This document shows, in pieces, positions 1 to 8,124 of a stretch of 41,926 bases of DNA. Positions within the stretch are counted from its first letter, which is position 1; every line of letters begins with the position of its first letter. Under the pieces are notes generated by a model that saw only the letters and a list, made by a program, of their open reading frames with translations, ran no database searches and was not told the origin of the DNA. Origin of the DNA: Candidatus Parepulonipiscium sp. PG-Nuni2H_MBin01 (GTDB lineage Bacteria > Bacillota > Clostridia > Lachnospirales > Cellulosilyticaceae); the NCBI GenBank assembly GCA_001994995.1, contig MDJM01000040.1, positions 1-41,926 on the forward strand. The letters run 5' to 3'. The position numbers and the translations under genes are program-made.

Positions 1-903
1 ATACAACATAACTGGAGATTATGGGTGTTAATGTTTCCATTAATGACTTGGTTATTGTTATTTGCATACAAACCTATGTATGGTTTGATTATCGCTTTCC
101 AAGACTACAATTTATTTAAAGGTATGTCTGGAAGTGATTGGGTTGGTTTAGAAAACTTTGTTGACTTATTCGTTGGTAGTGGATCAATGTATTTCTGGAG
201 AGCATTTAAAAATACAATTATCATTAGTGTGTATTCTTTAATTTTTACTTTCCCATTACCAATTATTTTAGCGTTATTCTTTAACGAAGTTAAAGATGGT
301 TTATTTAGAAGAGGGGTTCAAACAGCAATGTTCCTTCCTCACTTCTTATCAGAAGTTATCTTAGCAGGTATTGTTATTTCTTTCTTACAACCAGATACAG
401 GTATAATTAACATCTTTTTAATGAAATTGGGTATACTAGAAGAGGGAATTTATTTCCTAACGAAGCCTGAGTGGTTTAGACCTGTTTACATCATAGCTGG
501 TGTTTGGAAAGAGGTAGGTTTTAGTTCTATCGTTTATTTCGCAGCATTAAGTGCGATTTCACCAGAACAATATGAGGCAGCAAAAGTGGACGGGGCAACT
601 AAACTTCAACAAATGATGTTCGTAAGCCTTCCAGGTATTGCACCAACAATTATCACTATGTTAATAATCAAAATTGGTAACTTATTATCAGTAGGTTATG
701 AACGTGTTATCTTATTATATCAACCAGTAACATATGAAACAGCAGACGTTTTAAGTACTTATATCTACCGTCTTGGTCTAACAGGAAGCAGTGACTTCTC
801 ATTAGCAGCAGCGGCAGGTTTATTCAACTCTGTTATCGGTTTCGTTCTAGTTATTGGGGCAAATAGAGTAAGTAAAAAATTGTCAGATACAGTATTATGG
901 TAG
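1..903 (+). CDS. ABC sugar importer permease, LplB/UgpA type (5' end outside window)
   Basis: Inner-membrane permease subunit of a binding-protein-dependent carbohydrate importer. The frame is open to base 1. A GTG at 25 is a possible start but the residues encoded before it (ending NWRLWV) fit the usual N-terminus of this family, so the real start is probably just outside the window. Six hydrophobic segments are visible. The opening PMYGLIIAFQDYN is typical of LplB-type permeases, and the cytoplasmic EAA loop is clear (YEAAKVDGATKLQQ), the contact for the ATPase. It is followed 18 bases later by its partner permease. The solute-binding protein usually found beside such pairs is not in the window and may lie upstream. 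The substrate is not readable from the sequence; the lyases downstream suggest oligouronides (inference). Confidence 0.9.
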   Translation: MQHNWRLWVLMFPLMTWLLLFAYKPMYGLIIAFQDYNLFKGMSGSDWVGLENFVDLFVGSGSMYFWRAFKNTIIISVYSLIFTFPLPIILALFFNEVKDGLFRRGVQTAMFLPHFLSEVILAGIVISFLQPDTGIINIFLMKLGILEEGIYFLTKPEWFRPVYIIAGVWKEVGFSSIVYFAALSAISPEQYEAAKVDGATKLQQMMFVSLPGIAPTIITMLIIKIGNLLSVGYERVILLYQPVTYETADVLSTYIYRLGLTGSSDFSLAAAAGLFNSVIGFVLVIGANRVSKKLSDTVLW

Positions 904-921
904 GAAAGGGGTAGAGAAGAT

Positions 922-1800
922 ATGAAAACTAAATCATCATCAGGCGACGTTATATTAACCAGGTTTATCTATGTACTACTGGCGATCCTTGGTTTAATAG
1001 CAGTTTACCCATTTATCTACGTTGTATCAAGCTCATTAAGCTCTGGTAGAATGGTAGACATGGGGCAAGTTCTATTATTTCCAAAAGAATTTACAGTAGA
1101 TGCATATGAATTCGTTTTACAAGATACAGTATTCTGGACTTCTTACGCGAATACTTTATTCTATACATTTTTTGGGGTTGCATGGAGTATGTTACTATCA
1201 GCTCCAGGAGCATATGTTTTATCAAGAAAAAGACTTTGGGGAAGACGCTTCTTCAACTTCTTATTAGTATTTACAATGTGGTTTGACGCTGGTATGATTC
1301 CTGCGTACTTAAACTACCAATCACTTGGAGTTATTGATAGCAGATGGGGTATCGTTATTGCGTTTGGTGTTCAAGCGTTCAACATTATCCTTCTTAGAAA
1401 CTACTTTGAAAGTATTCCAGAATCATTAGAAGAATCTTCTATGATTGACGGTGCTACTGACTTTAGAATTTTCTTCAACATTTTCTTACCATTATCAAAA
1501 CCATCTTTAGTAACAGTTATTCTTTACTATGGTATTGGTAGATGGAATGGTTTCTTCTGGACAATGGTACTTTTAAGAGACATTAACAAGACTCCACTTC
1601 AAGTTTATTTAAGAAAAATGATTATCGAGCAAAACCAATTAGCAGAAGAAGTTGCGAAAAACATCCAAACTGCAAGTTATTCAGCAGATACAGTTATTTA
1701 CGCAATTATTGTTGCATCTATGATTCCAGTTATTATTGTTTACCCTTATATACAAAAATACTTCACTAAAGGTATTATGGTAGGTGGGGTTAAAGAATAA
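922..1800 (+). CDS. ABC sugar importer permease, YtcP/AraQ type
   Basis: Second permease of the same importer, 292 residues, the normal length for the family. The start is set by a purine-rich ribosome binding site (GGAAAGGGG) before ATG. Six membrane segments are predicted by eye. The EAA loop is present (LEESSMIDGATDFRIFFNIFLP), and the C-terminus ends in the typical KGIMVGGVKE-like tail. YtcP/LplB pairs transport complex or acidic oligosaccharides in other Firmicutes and usually borrow a shared MsmX-type ATPase encoded elsewhere; no ATPase gene is present here, which agrees with that. It is separated from the first lyase gene by 171 bases holding a strong hairpin. Confidence 0.92.
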   Translation: MKTKSSSGDVILTRFIYVLLAILGLIAVYPFIYVVSSSLSSGRMVDMGQVLLFPKEFTVDAYEFVLQDTVFWTSYANTLFYTFFGVAWSMLLSAPGAYVLSRKRLWGRRFFNFLLVFTMWFDAGMIPAYLNYQSLGVIDSRWGIVIAFGVQAFNIILLRNYFESIPESLEESSMIDGATDFRIFFNIFLPLSKPSLVTVILYYGIGRWNGFFWTMVLLRDINKTPLQVYLRKMIIEQNQLAEEVAKNIQTASYSADTVIYAIIVASMIPVIIVYPYIQKYFTKGIMVGGVKE

Positions 1801-1870
1801 TTTCAGAATAAATATCAAGTGGCTTTCAACTAGAGAATGTTCTTGATAACAATACATTATTTTCACTACG

Positions 1871-1907
1871 AGGGGGAATTTTGGGGACTATGTCCTCAAT
1901 CCCCCCT
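1871..1907 (+). promoter_or_regulatory. Strong GC-rich intergenic hairpin between transporter and lyase genes
   Basis: GGGGGA at 1872-1877 pairs with TCCCCC at 1900-1905. After a 3-base bulge, TTGGGGA (1881-1887) pairs with TCCTCAA (1893-1899) around a 5-base loop. No T-run follows, so it is not a standard intrinsic terminator. It could be an RNA-processing or mRNA-stabilising stem that sets different transcript levels for the permeases and the lyases, or a protein-dependent attenuator. The structure is seen; the role is inferred. Confidence 0.5.
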
Positions 1908-1971
1908 TCAGTGTAAGTATACATCAAAGTACATTTAATAGTGGCCTAACAAAGAGGAGAGAAAAATTTAT

Positions 1972-4068
1972 ATGGATAGAAAATACCTATTTATGGGTAC
2001 ATCCCTAGAAGAATTGCAAGAATCTATTAAGTACGAAAAGAAAGATCAGTTCAAACGCTTATATGAAATATGTAGGTCTTACAAAGACGTAAAATTAGCA
2101 TACGAGCATCCTGCAAAAAGTATTACTTTTATGGCAATGGCAGCCGCTAACCTTAGCTTAGGCTACATATTGACTAAGCAGGAACACTATTTGACCGAGG
2201 CTAAAAGATGGATATTTACAGCTGTTAAATACCCTCACTGGGGTCATGCGTTCTTAGTCGATGTGGATTTAAGTGCTTCATGGTTACTATTTGGTTTGTC
2301 AATTTGTTACGATTGGTTAAAGGATGATTTAACAGATAAGGAAAGAACTTTATTAAGGAATAAGCTTGTTCTCCAAGCTGATAGAATGTTCGCATTTAAA
2401 GTTGAGACAGAAGGTGAAGGTTGGTCGACTGCATTTTGGCAAAATCACAACTGGATTAACATTGCTGGCCTAGCAACTGCTGGATATGCGCTAAGGGATG
2501 AAGTTCCTAAGGCTCAAGAGTGGGTAGATGATGCTAAATCTAACTTTGCTAGAGTTTTTGAGTATATGGCTGATGATGGTAGTGACTATGAAGGTGTGGC
2601 TTACTGGCGTTATGGAGTTATATGGCTTATAATTTATGCAGACCTATCTAAACAAGAAGAAGGCATTGATTACTTTAAAACTTCAGGATTCTTAAAAGAA
2701 ACTTTCTACTACAGACTATATCAAGCTGTACCTAATTTAGGTGAAACAGTTAACTACGGTGACTGCCATGATAAGAGAAGTGGTCATAGTGTAGCTACTT
2801 ATTATAAATTAGCTGCTGAATATGATAATGGTTACGCTCAGTATATGGGTAATAGAGTTCTAAAAGATTTCCTATTTAGGGAAGCTTATGAAAGTCAAAT
2901 TAAGCCTGGTATTTTACCAGAAGCATGGCTTGAACTACTTTGGTTTGATCCAAATGTTGCGCCAAAAACTTTTGAAACATTACCTTTAGTTAAACATTTT
3001 GAAGACTTAGGGCTTATTACTTTAAGAACAAGTTGGGATGAGGATGATTGTGTTCTTCTATCTTTCAAATGTGGCGCTCCAGGTGGTAAGAAACAATGGA
3101 AGAAATCTTGGGAACTTCAAAGAGATGAAGATATTCTTACAAGAGGGCTTTCGCATCAACATGCTGATAACAATCATTTCTTAATTCATGGATATGACAC
3201 TTATCTTGCTATTGATGAAGGTTATAATAGAACAGTAAAAGCTTGTGAACACAGTGTTATTACTGTAGATGGCTTAGGATATAAAAATGAGGGCGCAAAT
3301 AACATTTGGCACTTAGCTAAAGAAGAACAAACTGCAAGTATCACTACTTTTGTAACAGCTGATGGTATCACCTACTTCTGTGGCGATGCACACAATATGT
3401 ATAAGGAAGAAGCTGAACTAACGCAGTACGATAGACATGTAATTCACACTGGCAAAGAACACTTCTATATGATTGATGAACTAGACAGTAACAACCGTCA
3501 CACATATACTTTCCATCTTCATACTGAAACTCCTGGGACTAGGTTAGAAGATGATATTTACTATGGAATTTATGAATACAAAAATGGCCCTGGTAAAATG
3601 AAAGTGTACACTAGTATAACTAATGATAATGTTATTGAAACTGAAACTAAACAAACTTATGTTAAAGCAATTATGTCAGCTCAAGAACCAGACAAATTTA
3701 GGGACATTAACATGGAAACGCTATGTTTAGAAAATGCAACTAAAGAGCGTCAAATGGAATTCATTAATGTATACTGCGTTGGTGATGTGTTTAAAGATTA
3801 TAAAGCTACTGCTGAGCATATTTGCCAAGGAACAACTCAAGGATATAAAGTGGAGAGCGAAGGCTGCAAAGAAATTATGTTATACGCAAGAGATGGAGTT
3901 ATTGAGTATGAAAATATCCAAGCTCAGGCTAAAATTTTACTAATTGCAGGCGACAAGATACTAATTGTTGATGGAACTAGCTGCTCTATAAATGGGGAAG
4001 AACTTTACTTTAGTAATAAGAAGGACACGGTAATTATTCAGGAGGGAAGCAAGAATGACGTTATTTGA
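1972..4068 (+). CDS. Heparinase II/III-family polysaccharide lyase (uronate polymer)
   Basis: 698-residue lyase of the (alpha/alpha) toroid plus beta-sandwich type. The helical N-terminal half carries an H-N-W motif (His159) and a Y-E-G-V-A-Y stretch (Tyr206, Tyr211) in the places where PL15/PL17/PL21-type enzymes hold their catalytic His and Tyr. The beta-sandwich heparinase II/III domain begins around residue 335 and has the H-Q-H-A-D motif (His395, His397, Asp399), where family members often bind a metal. There is no signal peptide, so it should act in the cytoplasm on imported oligosaccharides by beta-elimination. The ribosome binding site is AGAGGAGAG, rather far from the ATG. It overlaps the next lyase by 14 bases. 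Exact family and substrate (alginate, glycosaminoglycan, ulvan-like) cannot be fixed by eye. Confidence 0.8.
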   Translation: MDRKYLFMGTSLEELQESIKYEKKDQFKRLYEICRSYKDVKLAYEHPAKSITFMAMAAANLSLGYILTKQEHYLTEAKRWIFTAVKYPHWGHAFLVDVDLSASWLLFGLSICYDWLKDDLTDKERTLLRNKLVLQADRMFAFKVETEGEGWSTAFWQNHNWINIAGLATAGYALRDEVPKAQEWVDDAKSNFARVFEYMADDGSDYEGVAYWRYGVIWLIIYADLSKQEEGIDYFKTSGFLKETFYYRLYQAVPNLGETVNYGDCHDKRSGHSVATYYKLAAEYDNGYAQYMGNRVLKDFLFREAYESQIKPGILPEAWLELLWFDPNVAPKTFETLPLVKHFEDLGLITLRTSWDEDDCVLLSFKCGAPGGKKQWKKSWELQRDEDILTRGLSHQHADNNHFLIHGYDTYLAIDEGYNRTVKACEHSVITVDGLGYKNEGANNIWHLAKEEQTASITTFVTADGITYFCGDAHNMYKEEAELTQYDRHVIHTGKEHFYMIDELDSNNRHTYTFHLHTETPGTRLEDDIYYGIYEYKNGPGKMKVYTSITNDNVIETETKQTYVKAIMSAQEPDKFRDINMETLCLENATKERQMEFINVYCVGDVFKDYKATAEHICQGTTQGYKVESEGCKEIMLYARDGVIEYENIQAQAKILLIAGDKILIVDGTSCSINGEELYFSNKKDTVIIQEGSKNDVI

Positions 4069-5941
4069 ATTTGATAAGATTGCGAAGTTAGTGGATGAAG
4101 GTACTGTATATACAGATATGTTAAAAACAATGAAAGAAGAAGCTTTATCGTTTGCAAGAGTGTTTAAAGATACCCCAGAGATAACAAGTGATTGGGGTCA
4201 CAACTATTTCTGTGCAGATGATGGAGAGAGATTAATCTTTGATTTAAACAAACCTCACGACCATGAATGTATGTTATGCGGTAAGGTTTATAAAAGCGAG
4301 AAGTTAGACAATGTTTGGGTTTATTTCTATAGAAACCAAGCTATTCTTACTTTGATGAAATTAGCAGTAGTTTATAAGCTTGAAAAAGACCCAGAGTGTT
4401 TAGAGCTTTATAAAAAGATTTTAACTTACTATGCAGAGCACTACACTGAGTTTAAAATTCATGCTAAAGATGTAATTAGCGATGATTTAACTTATGATGT
4501 TGGTGGAGCTGGTAGAATGATGCCACAAGGATTAAATGAAGCTATCGTTTTAATTAGAATTTCTGTTACTTTAGAAATCTTAAAAGACGATTTAGATAAA
4601 GAATTTAAAGACCTTGTTATCAATAATCTATTTATGGAAGCTGTTAAAATTTTAAAACCACAACTTATTCGTATTCACAACATTCCATGTTGGTTAAACT
4701 CAGCAATCGGTGTAGTAGCGTTAGTAGCTCAAAATCAAGAACTTATCGACTTAGTATTTGACGGTGACTTTAGTATTAATGAGCAACTAAAACAAGGGGT
4801 AACAGCAGATAAATTCTGGTATGAAGGCTCTATTCACTACAACTTCTTCTTATTAGAAGGGGTAACTAGCTTATTAATCTTTGCTAAAATTTATGACAAA
4901 GAAGTAAGAGAAGCTAAAATTGTAGAAGAGATGTTAATTCAAGCTTACCACTATGCTTTAGATAATGATACTCTACCAAATCCAAATGACGGATGGCCAA
5001 ATGTTAACCTTAAAACTTATGAGTATATTTACTGCATGGGTGCTAAAGTATTTGGTATAGATAGCCCAGTTGGAAATGTATACAAAAATATTTTAGCTAG
5101 AGACGTTGAACGTGTTACTATTCCGTTATCTAAACCTTATTATTACAACAATGACATCAGTTTTGAGAGATTAATTTATTTCCCAGACCTAGATGTTGAA
5201 AACCGCATTCCGATTGAAAGAGGTTCAGTAAGCTTTAAACATTCTTACTATGGATTGCTTCGTAATGATGATATTAATGCATTTGTTAAATACGGTCACT
5301 TAGGGCCTTCTCATGCGCATCCGGACAAGATGACTACTGAAATTCTTATTAAAGGGAATATATTAAGCCGTGACTTATCAAACTCAGGATATGGTGCTAG
5401 ATTATGTGATGAGTGGCATAGAATTTCTCTATCACACAATACAGTTGTTGTTGATGGAAAAAATCACACTAATGTAGATGGTGGTATTCTAAATGAATTT
5501 AACGAAAACAGATGCTACACTCATGTAGATAACGTTTATGAAGGTGTACATTACACTAGAGAGTTGGATTTATTGCCAGATGGGTTCTTGGATAAATTCC
5601 TTGTACAATCTGATGATGAGCATAACTATGATTGGATTTTCCACAGTCAAGCTAAGTTATTAACTCAGCTTAATCTAGAAGATGCAGACTTAGGGTATAG
5701 CGATAATGGTTACCAACATGTGCAAAATACTAAACTTGTAGTAACGGATAACAATGATTCTATTGATTTAGAGTGGGATTTAAATGGTGTAAAACTTATT
5801 AGTACAATTAAGTTAGCGGGCAAACAGTTATTCTTAGCAGATACGTTTGATAATCCTGTTTCTCATTACAGAAAAGCGATTATATTACGTGAAAAAGCTA
5901 AAGATGCAACGTTTGAAGTTAACTGGAAAATCGTAAATTAA
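4055..5941 (+). CDS. Heparinase II/III-family lyase, oligo-uronide lyase-like
   Basis: 628 residues, only distantly like the preceding lyase. The N-terminus has WGHNYFC...DGERLIFD and HECMLCGK (Cys53, Cys72, Cys75), a metal-knuckle-like opening common in a large branch of cytoplasmic heparinase II/III proteins. Next come His208-Asn209, Asn215 and FWYEGS (Tyr256) in the helical domain. The sandwich domain has G-P-S-H-A-H-P-D-K (His420, His422, Asp424) and SLSHNTVVVDG. No signal peptide is present. A good AGGAGGG site lies inside the end of the upstream gene, so the two lyases are translationally coupled. It most likely cleaves oligosaccharides to monomeric unsaturated uronates for KdgF, in the manner of PL15/PL17 oligo-alginate lyases. 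Substrate assignment is inference. Confidence 0.8.
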   Translation: MTLFEFDKIAKLVDEGTVYTDMLKTMKEEALSFARVFKDTPEITSDWGHNYFCADDGERLIFDLNKPHDHECMLCGKVYKSEKLDNVWVYFYRNQAILTLMKLAVVYKLEKDPECLELYKKILTYYAEHYTEFKIHAKDVISDDLTYDVGGAGRMMPQGLNEAIVLIRISVTLEILKDDLDKEFKDLVINNLFMEAVKILKPQLIRIHNIPCWLNSAIGVVALVAQNQELIDLVFDGDFSINEQLKQGVTADKFWYEGSIHYNFFLLEGVTSLLIFAKIYDKEVREAKIVEEMLIQAYHYALDNDTLPNPNDGWPNVNLKTYEYIYCMGAKVFGIDSPVGNVYKNILARDVERVTIPLSKPYYYNNDISFERLIYFPDLDVENRIPIERGSVSFKHSYYGLLRNDDINAFVKYGHLGPSHAHPDKMTTEILIKGNILSRDLSNSGYGARLCDEWHRISLSHNTVVVDGKNHTNVDGGILNEFNENRCYTHVDNVYEGVHYTRELDLLPDGFLDKFLVQSDDEHNYDWIFHSQAKLLTQLNLEDADLGYSDNGYQHVQNTKLVVTDNNDSIDLEWDLNGVKLISTIKLAGKQLFLADTFDNPVSHYRKAIILREKAKDATFEVNWKIVN

Positions 5942-5958
5942 TTAATATGGAGGCTAAT

Positions 5959-6309
5959 ATGGCAGATAAAGATAAGTATTTTTTTATAAATGAAGAAATT
6001 GAATTTGAACCTTTAAGCGACATTATCAAAAGAAAGATTGTTGCTCGTGGTGGGGACATGATGATTGTAGAAGTGCACTTTAAAAAAGGCGCAGAAGGCG
6101 CAATGCATGATCATTTTCATGAACAAGTAAGTTACTGCATTAAAGGTAAATTAGAGTTTACAGTTGATGGAGAAACTACAATTATTGGTCCTGGCGATTC
6201 AGTTTATATGCCACCAGATAGTTTACATGGCGCAAAGATTTTAGAAGACACAGTGCTGCTTGATATCTTTACTCCACAAAGAGAAGATTTTTTACAACCT
6301 AAAAACTAA
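5959..6309 (+). CDS. kdgF: Cupin, KdgF-type unsaturated-uronate linearising protein
   Basis: Small single-domain cupin of 116 residues. KdgF speeds the conversion of 4,5-unsaturated monouronates, made by pectate or alginate lyases, into the linear 4-deoxy-5-hexoseulose uronate. The cupin motif HDHFHEQ (residues 50-56) and the later His90 in PPDSLHG supply the metal ligands, and the C-terminal PQREDFL is a family signature. An in-frame ATG lies at 5947, but the GGAGG ribosome binding site at 5949-5953 overlaps it and is correctly spaced for the ATG at 5959, so the later start is chosen. It sits directly after two lyase genes, which makes the assignment strong. Confidence 0.85.
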   Translation: MADKDKYFFINEEIEFEPLSDIIKRKIVARGGDMMIVEVHFKKGAEGAMHDHFHEQVSYCIKGKLEFTVDGETTIIGPGDSVYMPPDSLHGAKILEDTVLLDIFTPQREDFLQPKN

Positions 6310-6315
6310 TTTTAT

Positions 6316-6338
6316 AGGGTGCTCTTAATGAGTGCCCT
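6316..6338 (+). other. Hairpin after kdgF, weak terminator or attenuator
   Basis: AGGGTGCTC (6316-6324) pairs with GAGTGCCCT (6330-6338), a 9-base stem with two G-T wobbles and a TTAAT loop. No T-run follows, so termination is uncertain. It lies between kdgF and the small membrane protein gene. Confidence 0.3.
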
Positions 6339-6374
6339 TAAACACTTAAAATATTGGCTGGAGGGATAGCGATT

Positions 6375-6791
6375 ATGGAAAATGAAAGAATAGGGTTAGG
6401 TGCTCGGTTTAAACGTTTTTTTTCGAAATACAAAATAGAGATAGTAGAAGCTTATATGGTTGCGGCAGTCTTTTTCACTTGTATGTCGATGGGTATGAAT
6501 TGGATGAGTGCAGCGATTATAGTAGGTATTGCGAATACTTATTTTGTAATTCCTGTAGCTAATGCTTTAAGTCCTGTTATATCTAAAGATGATGGCAGGG
6601 AAATGTTTGATATTAATCATAAAGTATTTATCGGTAATCTATTTAAATCATTCTTTATTTGTTCAATTATAATGATATTATATTATTTTATTGATAAGTA
6701 TTTATTTACTACTTATGTAGAACCTATAACTTTTGGTATAATTTATGAATTTATTAATATTGGGTTGGGCAAGTTAACTCGCAAGAGATAA
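6375..6791 (+). CDS. Small four-helix membrane protein of unknown function
   Basis: 138 residues starting at the ATG at 6375, which has a TGGAGGGA site nine bases upstream; an upstream TTG at 6354 precedes that site and is unlikely to be used. Four hydrophobic stretches are visible, around residues 21-40, 42-64, 86-106 and 112-130, with a basic N-terminus (KRFFSKYK) and a basic end (KLTRKR). I recognise no family. It lies between kdgF and the IclR-like gene and is followed by a clear terminator, so it probably ends the lyase transcript. A role in uronate uptake or efflux is possible but unsupported. Confidence 0.7.
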   Translation: MENERIGLGARFKRFFSKYKIEIVEAYMVAAVFFTCMSMGMNWMSAAIIVGIANTYFVIPVANALSPVISKDDGREMFDINHKVFIGNLFKSFFICSIIMILYYFIDKYLFTTYVEPITFGIIYEFINIGLGKLTRKR

Positions 6792-6804
6792 TAGTAACCT
6801 AATT

Positions 6805-6836
6805 AAGCTCCTTTATTTTAAAGGGGCTTTTTTTTT
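6805..6836 (+). terminator. Intrinsic terminator after the lyase/kdgF gene group
   Basis: AAGCTCCTTTA (6805-6815) pairs with TAAAGGGGCTT around a three-base loop, followed by a run of about nine T. It closes the transcript that ends with the small membrane protein gene. Confidence 0.85.
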
Positions 6837-6860
6837 ATAAGAATAAGAGGGGGCGCGCCA

Positions 6861-7112
6861 GTGAAGATAAATAGAACCGTAGATAGAACTATTGCTATGC
6901 TAGAAATTATTTCTAACCATCCTAATGGGCTTACGTTAAATGAAATTAGTGATGCTATGCAAATTCCTATTTCAAGTGCATTTGATATTCTGCATACTTT
7001 AATTGATAACGATATGATACAAAAGTTGCATCCAAAGTCTAAGATTTATGTACTTGGGGTTAAGTCGTTTATGATTGGCAGTAAGTATGTTTCTGTTAGG
7101 GATATTATGTAA
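6861..7112 (+). CDS. HTH-only IclR-type mini regulator (effector domain missing)
   Basis: 83 residues starting at GTG with an AGAGGGGG site. The whole protein matches the N-terminal winged helix of IclR regulators: V-D-R-T-I-A-M-L-E-I-I at the start, the LTLNEISDAMQIPISSAFDIL recognition region (residues 25-45), and a wing ending YVLGVKSFMIGSKYV. IclR proteins are normally about 250 residues with an effector-binding GAF-like domain. Here the frame stops right after the HTH and a perfect terminator follows within 20 bases, leaving no room for a lost domain. KdgR, an IclR protein, controls uronate genes elsewhere, so control of this island is a reasonable inference. It may be a true mini regulator or an old truncation. 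Confidence 0.75.
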   Translation: MKINRTVDRTIAMLEIISNHPNGLTLNEISDAMQIPISSAFDILHTLIDNDMIQKLHPKSKIYVLGVKSFMIGSKYVSVRDIM

Positions 7113-7126
7113 GTACAATATTATAT

Positions 7127-7166
7127 AAAAAGAAGCAGGCTCCTTTTACAAAGCCTGCTTCTTTTT
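7127..7166. terminator. Bidirectional intrinsic terminator
   Basis: A perfect 15-base stem (7127-7141 with 7152-7166) with a 10-base loop, five A at one end and five T at the other. It can stop transcription of the IclR-like gene on the + strand and of the convergent small gene on the - strand. The stem touches the stop codon of the latter. Confidence 0.92.
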
Positions 7167-7596
7167 ATAATACATCTAAAAATCTTTTGTAATGAGTGTC
7201 ATTTAATACTTTAAAATACTCTACAGTACACATTAGTATGGTAGAAGGGTCCATTGTTGTATCTGTACCATGGAAGGTAATAGAAGTCATTAAATGGTTA
7301 TCTGGAGTAAGTACATATTTTACAGTTGGATATTCAAATTGCAGTTGATTAATAACTGTTAGCATAGCGTCTCTCTTATCATCTGGTACATCACGAATTA
7401 ATAACGCTTGCATAGTAATATAAATGCTATCGTTGATAATTATCATAAATTGCTTATTTTCTTCATTAATCTTATAAGCCCCTCTAAATAGCACTGCTGT
7501 ATCAATTTCATCTTCCTTAAACATATTGATAGTATTTTTGCTAATTAAAAAATCTCTAAAAACTCTAGCTTTTTTGTGTTTGTTAGTAATAGCCAT
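7165..7596 (-). CDS. Conserved hypothetical protein, possibly YbjN-like
   Basis: 143-residue soluble protein with an AGGAGAT site 9 bases before ATG. The alternating strand/helix pattern, a central D-S-I-Y-I-T strand and a later P-D-N-H-L-M-T-S-I-T strand recall the YbjN/type III chaperone-like fold, but no diagnostic motif is present and I do not assign a function. It follows tadA after five bases and ends in the bidirectional terminator, so it is the last gene of the tadA transcript. Confidence 0.65.
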   Translation of the reverse strand: MAITNKHKKARVFRDFLISKNTINMFKEDEIDTAVLFRGAYKINEENKQFMIIINDSIYITMQALLIRDVPDDKRDAMLTVINQLQFEYPTVKYVLTPDNHLMTSITFHGTDTTMDPSTILMCTVEYFKVLNDTHYKRFLDVL

Positions 7597-7601
7597 ATTT
7601 A

Positions 7602-8042
7602 TTATCTCCTTAATTTAAAATATTCTTGCATTAGGGTTTTACACTCAAGTTCCCGAACTCCACGAACAACTTCACATTTATGATTCAGACTGTCCATTTC
7701 CAATATATTGAATAATGAACCGCCAAATCCAGATTTTGGACTACTGGCCCCATATATAACGCGTGCAATCCTAGACTGCACTATAGCACCGGCGCACATA
7801 GGACAAGGTTCTAGTGTTATATAGATACTACATTGCTCTAATCTCCAATCTCCAATGACTTTACAAGCCTCATGGATAGCAATAATTTCAGCATGAGCTA
7901 GAGTATTTTTTTCTGTATTTCGCCGGTTATGTCCTCGTGCTATAATTTTGTCATCTAATGTGATTACAGCACCAATTGGGGTTTCATCAAGCATAAATGC
8001 TTTTTGCGCTTCTTTGATTGCTTCTTCCATATAATAGTCCAT
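7602..8042 (-). CDS. tadA: tRNA-specific adenosine deaminase
   Basis: Deaminates A34 to inosine in tRNA-Arg(ACG). The zinc site is complete: H-A-E (with the proton-shuttle Glu) near residue 49 and P-C-P-M-C near residue 80. The ending E-C-K-T-L-M-Q-E-Y-F and about 146 residues match the family. The ATG at 8042 gives the standard N-terminus MDYYMEEAIKEA; an in-frame ATG at 8060 would add six residues and has no better ribosome site. Neither start has a good Shine-Dalgarno sequence, but a 16-codon upstream frame ends two codons before the 8042 ATG, so translational coupling may be used. An extended -10 promoter lies upstream. Confidence 0.95.
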   Translation of the reverse strand: MDYYMEEAIKEAQKAFMLDETPIGAVITLDDKIIARGHNRRNTEKNTLAHAEIIAIHEACKVIGDWRLEQCSIYITLEPCPMCAGAIVQSRIARVIYGASSPKSGFGGSLFNILEMDSLNHKCEVVRGVRELECKTLMQEYFKLRR

Positions 8043-8047
8043 TTTGC

Positions 8048-8098
8048 TTACCCAAACCATGACTTATTATCGTTATGTGATTTATTGTGTTGTTCCAT
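8048..8098 (-). other. Possible 16-codon upstream reading frame leading into tadA
   Basis: ATG at 8098 preceded by AAGGG at normal spacing, 16 codons, stop TAA at 8048-8050, five bases before the chosen tadA ATG. tadA itself lacks a clear Shine-Dalgarno sequence, so re-initiation after this frame is plausible. The peptide (starts MEQHNKSH) has no recognised meaning. Confidence 0.3.
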
Positions 8099-8124
8099 TT
8101 TAATATACCCTTCCCATATAATAT

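Noticed and set aside
6852..6859. GGCGCGCC, an 8-base GC palindrome just before the IclR-like start codon
   Set aside because: Rare in such AT-rich DNA and identical to a common cloning site, but the flanks read as normal genome, with the ribosome site intact; chance is the simplest reading.
6793..7126. Loss of the IclR effector domain by a simple frameshift
   Set aside because: The bases after the stop (7113-7126) and the terminator leave no room for a domain, and other frames give no IclR-like sequence.
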